Source: Rhodospirillaceae bacterium UBA4479
GTDB taxonomy: Bacteria; Pseudomonadota; Alphaproteobacteria; Rhodospirillales; Casp-alpha2
Length of the DNA: 8,313 bases
NCBI GenBank assembly: GCA_002389175.1
Contig: DGNZ01000304.1
Coordinates: forward strand, 1-8,313
Reading direction: 5' to 3'
Shown here: piece after piece, positions 1-6,544 of the stretch
Layout: each line of letters starts with the position of its first letter
Numbering within the stretch: the first letter of the stretch is position 1
Program-made: the position numbers and the translations under genes
The notes under the pieces: model-generated
What the model saw: only the letters and a program-made list of their open reading frames with translations
The model's database searches: none
What the model was told of the DNA's origin: nothing

Positions 1-1359
1 AATATTCTTTGGATCAAGCGCATGTTTGATATCGCGCATCACAGAAATGCCTTCGCCGTGTTCGGCCTTTAGGTATTCCATCTTGCCGTACCCCACGCCG
101 TGTTCACCGGTGCATGTGCCATCCATATCCAGTGCACGCTGGACCATACGATCGTTCAAGGCTTCGGCGCGTGCCATCTCATCGGCATCATCAGGATCAA
201 CGACCAGCACCAAATGAAAATTACCATCGCCAACATGGCCCACGAGCGGTGCAATGATGCCACTTTCGGCAATATCCTTTTGAGTTTCCAAAATACAATC
301 TGCCAACCTGGAAATTGGCACGCAGACATCTGTGGCGATCCCCTTGGAATTGGGTCGAAGTGCCAAGCCCGCGTAATAAGCATCATGGCGTGCCTGCCAC
401 AGCTTGTTGCGGTCTTCGGTCTTGGTCGCCCATTTGAAATCTGAGCCCCCGAACTCGGTCGCGATATCATTGACCTGTGTCACCTGTTCTTCGATCCCGT
501 TAGCCGTACCATGAAATTCAAAGAACAGCGTGGGGGCGACAGCATAATCCAAATCGGAATAGCGATTACAGGCATCCATCTGAAGCGCATCCAGCAGTTC
601 CATCCGTGCCACAGGAATACCCGACTGACAGATCATGATCACTGTGTTCACAGCACTTTCCATATCCGGGAATGCGCACACAGCGGACGATATCGCTTCG
701 GGGATGCCGTACAATTTCACCGTCACTTCGGTGATGACACCCAGTGTCCCTTCTGACCCGACAAACAATCGTGTCAGATCATAACCCGCCGATGATTTCT
801 TTGATCGACGCGCCGTTCGAATGATTCGTCCATCGGCTGTCACAACTTCGAGTGACATCACATTTTCGCGCATGGTGCCGTACCGCACCGCGTTGGTCCC
901 TGATGCCCGCGTCGCCGCCATGCCACCAATAGACGCATCGGCCCCGGGATCAATCGGGAAAAACAAACCCGTATCGCGCAAATGTTCGTTCAACTGTTTG
1001 CGTGTGACGCCGGGTTGAACCCGACAGTCCAAGTCCTCATTATTGACCTGCAAAATCTCGTTCATCTGCGTCACATCGATGGAGACACCGCCCTGCAAGG
1101 CCGCGACGTGGCCTTCTAATGACGTCCCCGTGCCATATGGAATGACCGGGACATTTCGTTCAGCACACGCCGAAACGACGCGGCTGACTTCGTCCGTCGA
1201 TTGGACAAATACGACGGCTTCTGGCGGCATGGTGGGATGAAATGATTCATCGCGACCGTGTTGTTCCAGGATCGCGGTTGCTGTTGATAGGCGATCACCA
1301 ACGATTTGGCGTAAAACAGACAACAAGCTGTCATCAACACGATTTCCGGCACCATCCAT
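1..1359 (-). CDS. D-lactate dehydrogenase (cytochrome)-like FAD-linked oxidase, 3' end beyond window
   Basis: This flavoprotein of the VAO/GlcD family probably oxidises D-lactate or a related D-2-hydroxyacid to the 2-keto acid and passes electrons to cytochrome c or quinone. The frame is open for 453 codons from an ATG at 1359 to the window edge, where it stops inside the closing DPKN(I) motif that normally precedes NPGK, so only a few to about ten residues are missing. The FAD-binding PCMH domain spans about residues 45-220: PYGTGTSLEGH at 74-84, PGVTRKQLNEHLRD near 116-129, DPGADASIGGMAAT at 137-150, GTNAVRYGTMR at 154-164, and GSEGTLGVITEVTVKL at 201-216. The C-terminal FAD-oxidase domain has GHVGDGNFH (374-382) and CTGEHGVGYGK (416-426). 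These blocks match animal LDHD and bacterial Dld closely, and GlcD less closely. The start is supported by the absence of a further in-frame upstream start; the ribosome site (GGGGAC, about 9 bases upstream) is weak. Glycolate or 2-hydroxyglutarate remain possible substrates. Confidence 0.9.
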   Translation of the reverse strand, partial: MDGAGNRVDDSLLSVLRQIVGDRLSTATAILEQHGRDESFHPTMPPEAVVFVQSTDEVSRVVSACAERNVPVIPYGTGTSLEGHVAALQGGVSIDVTQMNEILQVNNEDLDCRVQPGVTRKQLNEHLRDTGLFFPIDPGADASIGGMAATRASGTNAVRYGTMRENVMSLEVVTADGRIIRTARRSKKSSAGYDLTRLFVGSEGTLGVITEVTVKLYGIPEAISSAVCAFPDMESAVNTVIMICQSGIPVARMELLDALQMDACNRYSDLDYAVAPTLFFEFHGTANGIEEQVTQVNDIATEFGGSDFKWATKTEDRNKLWQARHDAYYAGLALRPNSKGIATDVCVPISRLADCILETQKDIAESGIIAPLVGHVGDGNFHLVLVVDPDDADEMARAEALNDRMVQRALDMDGTCTGEHGVGYGKMEYLKAEHGEGISVMRDIKHALDPKNI

Positions 1360-1456
1360 AACCCACGTCCCCGCTTGGCTCTGTCCCAATCTTATGAGTA
1401 AATGTAGGGGCTATGCTGCAATTTAGAAAGACTGCTCCGCGCGAAAGGCACATGCG
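1360..1456. promoter_or_regulatory. Divergent intergenic region between the LDHD-like gene and the small membrane protein gene
   Basis: These 97 bases separate two genes that point away from each other, so promoters in both directions are expected here. I see only weak hexamers. A TATGCT at 1412-1417 could be a -10 for the plus-strand gene, without a convincing -35 at the right distance. On the minus strand, TTGCAG is followed by an AT-rich CATAAG at too long a spacing. No clear operator palindrome is visible. The promoter role is inferred from gene orientation alone. Confidence 0.35.
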
Positions 1457-1696
1457 ATGCTCTATTTGATCGCAGCCATTATCTGGCCATTACTGTTTGT
1501 CGGGCTGTACTTTGCTCACCAGGTGATATTCCCAAATGATCCCCCGTTGGATACCGCGATTTTGTTCTTGGCGGGACTGCTAGGTATGGCTGCGTGTACC
1601 TTTGCAGGCGGGTTGCGGGTTTTGGGGTTCCTCCGCGATGATCAAACGAAACGTGAAAAATCCCGCGCGGATGCTGCCAACGATCCACCTCTTTGA
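1457..1696 (+). CDS. Small two-helix inner-membrane protein, function unknown
   Basis: This 79-residue protein is not one I recognise by family. Residues 2-20 are a hydrophobic segment with few charges, and residues 32-57 form a second long hydrophobic stretch rich in Ala, Gly and Leu. The short loop between them carries a proline- and aspartate-rich turn (FPNDPPLD). The tail from residue 60 is highly charged (RDDQTKREKSRADAAND), which suggests a cytoplasmic C-terminus with the positive-inside rule favouring a hairpin topology. The ATG is preceded by GAAAGG at 1443-1448 with 8 bases of spacing, a good ribosome site that supports a real gene. It is the only plus-strand gene in the window, divergent from the LDHD-like gene and convergent with the TPR gene. 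No function can be assigned; a regulatory or accessory membrane role is only a guess. Confidence 0.7.
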   Translation: MLYLIAAIIWPLLFVGLYFAHQVIFPNDPPLDTAILFLAGLLGMAACTFAGGLRVLGFLRDDQTKREKSRADAANDPPL

Positions 1697-1768
1697 TCAT
1701 ATCCACAGACCGGGGAAAAACAGTTATTCCTCGATCATTAGACCGTTAAGCCCATCCGTTAATGGTGA
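1697..1768. other. Convergent intergenic gap without a clear terminator
   Basis: These 72 bases lie between the stop codons of two converging genes. A bidirectional terminator would be expected, but I see only a short direct repeat CCGTTAA (1743-1749 and 1756-1762), a distant pair of GATC-centred words, and a run of five A's beside CCGGGG. None forms a stable hairpin with a U-tract. Transcripts from both sides may overlap here or end by a Rho-dependent route. Confidence 0.3.
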
Positions 1769-2323
1769 TTAAGTTCGTTTCGCCTTGATCGCGTCACGAA
1801 GGCCAAGCATGCGTTGATCTAATCCAGGCATGCCGGGATAAATTTCTTTGACCTGCAACAAGATGTCCAACGCGGTTTCTTCCTTGCCCAGGTTTTCATA
1901 AATCAGCGCCAAGCCGGACAGCGCCCCAAAGTGGCGTGGCTCCAGCGCGAGTGTCTTTTGAATATCGTAGACTGACGTATCGAAATCCCCTTGCATAAAG
2001 GCAACGGTCGCACGCTTGTTCCACCCTTCGGCGAATTCAGGATCGATGGCGATCACCTGATCAAACTTGCTGCGCGCATCCGGTAGTTCGCCATTGGACA
2101 TGTGCACCACACCCTGTACCAAGGGGATGCTGGCCTTGGTGTTTTTCGGCAATCCCCATACGCGCCAAATCTCACGGGCAATCGGTGCTGCCTCAGACGC
2201 AACCTCGGTTTCGCGTAAACTATCAAAAAGTGCGTCCAGACGCGCACTTGTCTGATCTGCCATTGCGGGCACAGCCACGCCCATCGCAAAAACAAAACCC
2301 AAGATCAGTGATAAAAATCGCAT
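1769..2323 (-). CDS. Periplasmic tetratricopeptide-repeat protein
   Basis: This 184-residue protein starts with a signal peptide: a basic MR, a hydrophobic core over residues 3-18 and an AMA cleavage motif at 20-22, giving a mature protein from Asp23. There is no lipobox cysteine, so it is probably soluble in the periplasm. Three TPR units are visible at about residues 64-95, 98-129 and 132-163, each ending in the typical (L/I)xP turn (AIDP, ALEP, EIYP), with GWNKRAT and HFGALSGLALIY helices. Single TPR proteins with this layout (EIWRVW before the repeats, then WNKRAT and LEPRHFGALSG) are widespread in alphaproteobacteria, with no defined function known to me. TPRs bind protein partners, so a scaffold or assembly role is possible. 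The start has a good ribosome site (GGGAG at 2331-2335, 7 bases spacing). The gene lies 95 bases after glcF on the same strand and may be read from the glc transcript or its own promoter. Confidence 0.85.
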   Translation of the reverse strand: MRFLSLILGFVFAMGVAVPAMADQTSARLDALFDSLRETEVASEAAPIAREIWRVWGLPKNTKASIPLVQGVVHMSNGELPDARSKFDQVIAIDPEFAEGWNKRATVAFMQGDFDTSVYDIQKTLALEPRHFGALSGLALIYENLGKEETALDILLQVKEIYPGMPGLDQRMLGLRDAIKAKRT

Positions 2324-2418
2324 GGGGCTACTCCCGAATCTATCCTGTCCAAAAAGGCTATCATAAAAAGCACATTTGGGGGGATACTGTCATTCCCCTC
2401 ACGCAATAGTGACGTGAT
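2324..2418 (-). promoter_or_regulatory. glcF-TPR intergenic gap with a possible promoter and weak hairpins
   Basis: Just after the glcF stop, the minus strand carries TCACG-N9-CGTGA and then GGGGA-N9-TCCCC. Both are short stems without a following U-tract, so neither is a convincing intrinsic terminator. Further on, a TATGAT at 2360-2365 lies 37 bases from the TPR start and could be a -10, but no good -35 is found 16-18 bases upstream. The gap is compatible with either read-through from glcDEF or a weak separate promoter. Confidence 0.3.
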
Positions 2419-3720
2419 CTAAGCCAGTTCTTCGGGCTTGGGCCCACCCGTGACCCAGTCTATGAGTTCAACCGTGTGCACCACGACGGGATCATCCTCG
2501 CCACCCATGCCACCCGCAATCTGCGTTAAACACCCGATATTCCCCGTGGCGACCACATCCGCTTTGAGCTTTCGGATATTGCCGACTTTACGTTCGCGCA
2601 ATTCACCCGCCCATTCCGGTTGCATGATGTTGTAGGTGCCTGCGGAGCCACAACAGATGTGCGATTCACTCGGCTGGAGCACCGTAAAGCCTGCGTCTTT
2701 CAGCAGTGATAACGGCTCGGTCTTTAATTGCTGACCATGTTGCATGGAACATGCCGAATGATAAGCCACGGTCAGATTTGGCTGCTCAACAACACCCGAT
2801 AATCCCAGCGTCAGCAGCACTTCACTGATATCTTTGGTCTTATCCGAAATTGCCTTGGCGCGGTCGGCCCATTCGGGATCAAGGCGCAGCATCCAGCCGT
2901 AATCTTTGACCGTTGTGCCACACCCCGATGCATTAATGACGACGGCATCGATTGTACCGTATTCGGCTTCGGACGCTTCCCACGCACGGATATTACGCTT
3001 AGCAGCTTCGTGGCCATCGTGTTCGCGACCCATGTGATGAACCAACGCGCCGCAACATCCCTGATCCTTTGCGATGACGACTTCACACCCCAGTCTGGTC
3101 AGGACACGAACGGTGGCTTTATTGATTGAGGGTCGTAACACCTGTTGTGCACAGCCACTTAACAAAGCGACACGCATTTTAGGTTCTGTTTTTGTCTTAA
3201 AGACTTGCGGCACATCGACCTGGCTGGGTGGTGCAACATTGCCCGGTGCCAGTTCCAGCATCGCCTTCAGGCGTGGCGGCAAAAGCCCCTTAAACGGTTT
3301 GCCCATCGCGGCGCCTAACAAGGACAACCGGAACATTTTGGGATACGGCAACACGATGGTCAGCACCCATCGCAAGATACGATCGTGCCACGCGCGGGTG
3401 TGCGTTTCATGCACAAACGTCCGCCCGTAATCCACCAAATGCATGTAATCGACACTGGCGGGACAGGTCGTCATACACGACAAACATGACAGGCAGCGGT
3501 CCAAATGAGTCGCGAGTTTTTCGGTCGCGGGTTCGTCCTTTTGGAACGCTTCCTTCATCAAATAGATGCGGCCCCGTGGGCTATCCAATTCATCGCCCTT
3601 AAGCACAAATGTGGGGCACGTCGCGGTGCAAAATCCACAATGCACGCATTTCCGCAGGATTTCATTGGCGGCCTGAATATTCGGATCAGCCAACTGCGCG
3701 ATAGAGAATTCAGTTTGCAT
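2419..3720 (-). CDS. glcF: Glycolate oxidase iron-sulfur subunit GlcF
   Basis: GlcF is the electron-transfer subunit of the membrane-associated glycolate oxidase GlcDEF; it carries electrons from the flavin subunits toward the quinone pool. The 433-residue protein has two ferredoxin-type 4Fe-4S motifs near the N-terminus: C25-x2-C28-x2-C31-x3-C35-P and C76-x2-C79-x2-C82-x3-C86-P. Two cysteine-rich CCG domains follow. The first has GC at 189-190, GCCG at 221-224 and SGCG at 265-268. The second has HSAC at 321-324, ICCGSAGTY at 355-363 and IGC at 395-397. These domains are shared with heterodisulfide reductase subunit B, GlpC and LutA. All expected cysteines are present, so the subunit looks functional. 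Its length is slightly above E. coli GlcF (about 407). The start follows the glcE stop by 9 bases, and its ribosome site AAGGG overlaps that stop codon (TAAGGG), which indicates translational coupling. Confidence 0.96.
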   Translation of the reverse strand: MQTEFSIAQLADPNIQAANEILRKCVHCGFCTATCPTFVLKGDELDSPRGRIYLMKEAFQKDEPATEKLATHLDRCLSCLSCMTTCPASVDYMHLVDYGRTFVHETHTRAWHDRILRWVLTIVLPYPKMFRLSLLGAAMGKPFKGLLPPRLKAMLELAPGNVAPPSQVDVPQVFKTKTEPKMRVALLSGCAQQVLRPSINKATVRVLTRLGCEVVIAKDQGCCGALVHHMGREHDGHEAAKRNIRAWEASEAEYGTIDAVVINASGCGTTVKDYGWMLRLDPEWADRAKAISDKTKDISEVLLTLGLSGVVEQPNLTVAYHSACSMQHGQQLKTEPLSLLKDAGFTVLQPSESHICCGSAGTYNIMQPEWAGELRERKVGNIRKLKADVVATGNIGCLTQIAGGMGGEDDPVVVHTVELIDWVTGGPKPEELA

Positions 3721-3729
3721 GTCTGACCC

Positions 3730-4971
3730 TTAAATACCTTGGTACATCCGACCAGGGTTCAGCACCCCGTTCGGATCGAAACCTTCATTGATTTTTTCTG
3801 TGACCAATTGTTCCGCCGCCGATAGCGGCTGGAATACGGGCACGCTGCTGCGCAATTCAGATGGCGCACGGACCAACGTCGCATGACCGCCGACTTTGGC
3901 GACAGTGCTGCGAATAAATTCGTCATTGGCATCGGACTCAACACTGCTCAGCCCCAACCAGATCAAACCTCCGCCCCAGTCGTAAATGACTTCACCGTGC
4001 AGATCTTCAAGCAACTCAATAGCGGTGTGTGCCCCGCTCATCGGCGGCACCGACAAGCGCCACACAACCGGCAAATCGTCACGGCCCACGAACACCTGCA
4101 CATCGCGGACTTCGCGCCAAAACGTCTTGGAGTTTTTGGTGTGCAATTCTTCGACGGCACCGAAACCTTTGAGTTCCTCGGCCAACGAAGCCGCGCGGTG
4201 TTTCACCGATGGTTCTGGCCCTTCTAATCGTAAGGCTGTGATCGCACCGTTGGCACCTGAGACATAATCGACCGCAGATTTTTTTGCGGCCATCGCGGGT
4301 AGGTGTGCAGCCGCCGAAACATCGTGGGGACTACCAAGTGCCTGTGCCATCGCTGACATGGCAGCGTGATCATAAATGCCATCGGCCTTCCATGATATCA
4401 GAATGGTCCGTGTTTTTTCAGGTGCAGGCAGTGTCTTCACTGTGACTTCGGACATAACGGCAAGAGTCCCGAATGATCCCGCCATCAGTTTCGAGAGATC
4501 AAACCCTGTGACATTTTTAACCACCGTGCCGCCCGATTTGAATTCTTCGCCCCGGCCAGAAACCGCATGGAACCCCAATACGTGATCGCGTGCGGCACCT
4601 TCTTTGATCCGACGTGGCCCTGCGATGTTCGTTGCCACGACCCCGCCGATAGAACCCTGCCCAACATCGCCGCCCAAAAGCGGGCCTAGATCAGGGGGTT
4701 CAAACGACAGATGCTGTCCGGCTTCTTCTAGGGCCTTGGTCACATCAGACATCGATGCGCCCGCTTCTGCCGTCATGAACAATTCGGCAGGCTCATAGAC
4801 TTTGATCTGCGATAATTTCGACATGTCCAAGGTCGCGGCAGTTTGCATCGGACGCCCAAACGCACGCTTCGACCCGGTTGCTAAAATTTCCAACGGCTTC
4901 TTTTCTGTGGTCGCCCACTTCACCGCATCCAGTAATTGTTCATTGGTTTCTGGTCTTAGAGTATCAGACAT
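3730..4971 (-). CDS. glcE: Glycolate oxidase FAD-binding subunit GlcE
   Basis: GlcE is the second flavin-binding subunit of glycolate oxidase and is required with GlcD and GlcF for activity in E. coli. The 413-residue protein shows a PCMH-type FAD-binding domain over roughly residues 1-185. It has ATGSKRAFGRP at 31-41 (the FAD pyrophosphate loop in the shortened GlcE form), MTAEAGASMSDV at 66-77, a GDVGQGSIGGVVATN stretch at 101-115, and TGFDLSKLMAGSFGTL at 155-170 followed by SEVTVKTLP. The C-terminus ends in the family signature LNPGRMY. The protein is about 60 residues longer than E. coli GlcE (about 350), the extra length lying in the middle and C-terminal part. The start codon is 3 bases beyond the glcD stop, with an AAGG ribosome site inside the last glcD codons, so translation is probably coupled to glcD. 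Assignment over GlcD is by position, the shortened motifs and its partner GlcF. Confidence 0.95.
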   Translation of the reverse strand: MSDTLRPETNEQLLDAVKWATTEKKPLEILATGSKRAFGRPMQTAATLDMSKLSQIKVYEPAELFMTAEAGASMSDVTKALEEAGQHLSFEPPDLGPLLGGDVGQGSIGGVVATNIAGPRRIKEGAARDHVLGFHAVSGRGEEFKSGGTVVKNVTGFDLSKLMAGSFGTLAVMSEVTVKTLPAPEKTRTILISWKADGIYDHAAMSAMAQALGSPHDVSAAAHLPAMAAKKSAVDYVSGANGAITALRLEGPEPSVKHRAASLAEELKGFGAVEELHTKNSKTFWREVRDVQVFVGRDDLPVVWRLSVPPMSGAHTAIELLEDLHGEVIYDWGGGLIWLGLSSVESDANDEFIRSTVAKVGGHATLVRAPSELRSSVPVFQPLSAAEQLVTEKINEGFDPNGVLNPGRMYQGI

Positions 4972-4974
4972 GGA

Positions 4975-6462
4975 TTAGAACCTTGGAATATCTGGGAATG
5001 GTAATTTGCCATGATGCACATGCATTTTGCCAAGCTCGGCACAGCGATGCAGTTCCGGGTAAACCTTGCCCGGATTCATCAGATGTTCTGGATCAAACGC
5101 GCACTTAACACGTTGTTGTTGTTTCAGATCATCCTCGGTGAACATGGTGCCCATCAGGTCACGCTTTTCAACACCGATCCCGTGTTCGCCACTCAACACG
5201 CCGCCGACTTCAACACACAGCGTCAGGATATCGGCGCAGACTTTTTCAGCTGTTTCCAGTTCGCCCGGGTTATTCGCATCGAACAGGATTAAGGGGTGCA
5301 GGTTTCCATCGCCCGCGTGGAACACGTTGGCGACACGCAGCCCGTGTTTTTCCGAAATGCCTTCCATCCGTTGCAGGACTTCGGCCAATTTCCGACGCGG
5401 GATCGTGCCATCAACACAGATATAATCTGGCGAAATCCGGCCAATCGCGGGGAATGCGTTTTTACGGCCTGACCAGAAGCGCATGCGTTCCTCGTCATTT
5501 TCGCTGATCCGCACATAGCTGGCGTTTGACTGCTTGGCGATATCTTCGACTTTGGCGACCAGGTACTCTACTTCCGCATCTGGACCATCAAGCTCAACGA
5601 TCATCAGGGCCTCAACATCCATGGGATAGCCCGCATGGACGAAATCCTCGGTCGCATGGATGGTCATCTTGTCCATCAGTTCCATCCCACCCGGGATGAC
5701 TCCTGCTGCAATCACATCAGCGACACAGTTTCCAGCATCGACCATGGTCGGGAAGCCGATCAACAATGCCTTGGCCATTTCCGGTTTGCGTAAAATACGG
5801 ACCGTGACCTCGGTGATCACACCCAGCAAACCCTCTGACCCCGTAATCACACCCAACAGGTCCAACCCGCCAGAATCCAGATGCTTACCGCCCAGACGAA
5901 TGATCTCGCCGTTCATCAACACCATTTCGACACCCAACACGTTGTTTGTCGTCAGGCCATATTTCAAGCAATGCACACCGCCGGAATTTTCCGCGACGTT
6001 GCCGCCGATAGAACATGCGATCTGCGATGACGGATCGGGTGCATAATAAAAACCTGCATGTTCAACTGCATCCGTGATCCCCAGATTGGTGACACCGGGC
6101 TGCGTGACGACGCAGCGGTTTTCGTAATCGATTTCGAGGATTTTCTTAAACTTGGACAAGCCTAGCGTAATGCCATCTGCCAGCGGCAAGGCACCACCCG
6201 ATAATCCCGTGCCCGCACCGCGGGGCACGATTTTAACATTTTCACGGTGACAGAATTTCAGAACTTCTGAGACTTGCTCGGTGGTTTCTGGCAAGACCAC
6301 GATTAGTGGTGGTTGGCGGTACGCCATCAGCCCATCGCAGTCGTATGCCTGCAGTTCTTCGGCGCCGTCGATCACACCTTCGCCAGGCACGATTGACCTC
6401 AGCGCCGCTGCGAGTTCCTGTCGGCGCGCGATGACGCTCTCATCCGGCTTTGGCATCAACAT
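4975..6462 (-). CDS. glcD: Glycolate oxidase subunit GlcD (FAD-linked)
   Basis: GlcD is the catalytic flavoprotein of glycolate oxidase, converting glycolate to glyoxylate. The 495 residues match E. coli GlcD in length (499). The FAD-binding PCMH domain covers about residues 50-225: PRGAGTGLSGGALP at 80-93, QPGVTNLGITDAV at 121-133, YYAPDPSSQIACSIGGNVAENSGG in parts over 139-162, KYGLTTNNVLG at 167-177 and GSEGLLGVITEVTVRI at 208-223. The C-terminal oxidase domain has HAGDGNLHPLI (382-392), with the conserved His389, then SGEHGIGVEKRDLM (424-437) and the closing LMNPGKVYP. The start at 6462 is chosen because GGGAG at 6471-6475 sits 8 bases ahead; a nearer Met at codon 3 has poorer spacing. 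It heads the tight glcDEF block and lies 82 bases after the MFS gene. A perfect FNR/FixK-type box at 6524-6537 lies upstream, suggesting oxygen- or redox-linked control. Confidence 0.96.
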   Translation of the reverse strand: MLMPKPDESVIARRQELAAALRSIVPGEGVIDGAEELQAYDCDGLMAYRQPPLIVVLPETTEQVSEVLKFCHRENVKIVPRGAGTGLSGGALPLADGITLGLSKFKKILEIDYENRCVVTQPGVTNLGITDAVEHAGFYYAPDPSSQIACSIGGNVAENSGGVHCLKYGLTTNNVLGVEMVLMNGEIIRLGGKHLDSGGLDLLGVITGSEGLLGVITEVTVRILRKPEMAKALLIGFPTMVDAGNCVADVIAAGVIPGGMELMDKMTIHATEDFVHAGYPMDVEALMIVELDGPDAEVEYLVAKVEDIAKQSNASYVRISENDEERMRFWSGRKNAFPAIGRISPDYICVDGTIPRRKLAEVLQRMEGISEKHGLRVANVFHAGDGNLHPLILFDANNPGELETAEKVCADILTLCVEVGGVLSGEHGIGVEKRDLMGTMFTEDDLKQQQRVKCAFDPEHLMNPGKVYPELHRCAELGKMHVHHGKLPFPDIPRF

Positions 6463-6544
6463 ACGCTCATCTCCCTATCACAATTCTTATTCTTTGTTTT
6501 GGCTGTTAAACCACATATTCACATTGATTAGGATCAATTCATCG
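6463..6544 (-). promoter_or_regulatory. Intergenic region upstream of glcD, probable glcDEF control region
   Basis: These 82 bases separate the MFS stop from the glcD start, while the following gene gaps are only 3 and 9 bases. They are more AT-rich than the flanking genes, hold the FNR-like palindrome at their upstream end and a clean ribosome site at their downstream end, and contain no terminator hairpin. A separate glcDEF promoter is therefore plausible, but I cannot pick a convincing -10: the hexamer expected for an activator box at -41.5 (6496-6501, CAAAAC) is poor. Two AAGAAT words near 6483-6495 are alternatives at unhelpful spacing. Confidence 0.45.
6523..6538. promoter_or_regulatory. 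FNR/FixK-type binding site, TTGAT-N4-ATCAA
   Basis: The sequence is a perfect palindrome with arms ATTGAT and ATCAAT around TAGG. Its inner 14 bases (6524-6537) match exactly the consensus TTGAT-N4-ATCAA bound by FNR, ANR, FnrL and FixK proteins of the CRP/FNR superfamily. It is the only such exact site I noticed in the window and it falls in an intergenic gap, centred about 68 bases before the glcD start. For activation from -41.5 the transcript would start near 6489, leaving a leader of about 26 bases that includes the ribosome site. Whether it activates or represses cannot be read from the sequence. Confidence 0.55.

Noticed and set aside
1116..1355. Open frame of 79 codons on the minus strand near the start of the LDHD-like gene
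   Set aside because: It is a shifted frame inside the LDHD-like coding sequence. The true frame starts at 1359, runs uninterrupted to the edge and matches the dehydrogenase family throughout, so there is no frameshift or pseudogene.
2384..2418. Possible terminator after glcF (TCACG/CGTGA and GGGGA/TCCCC hairpins)
   Set aside because: The stems are only 5 base pairs with 9-base loops and are not followed by a U-tract on the minus strand.
5660..6046. 128-codon plus-strand open frame antisense to glcD
   Set aside because: The translation is rich in Ser, Pro, Thr and Ile with no family resemblance, and the opposite strand is a fully conserved glcD. It is a shadow frame.
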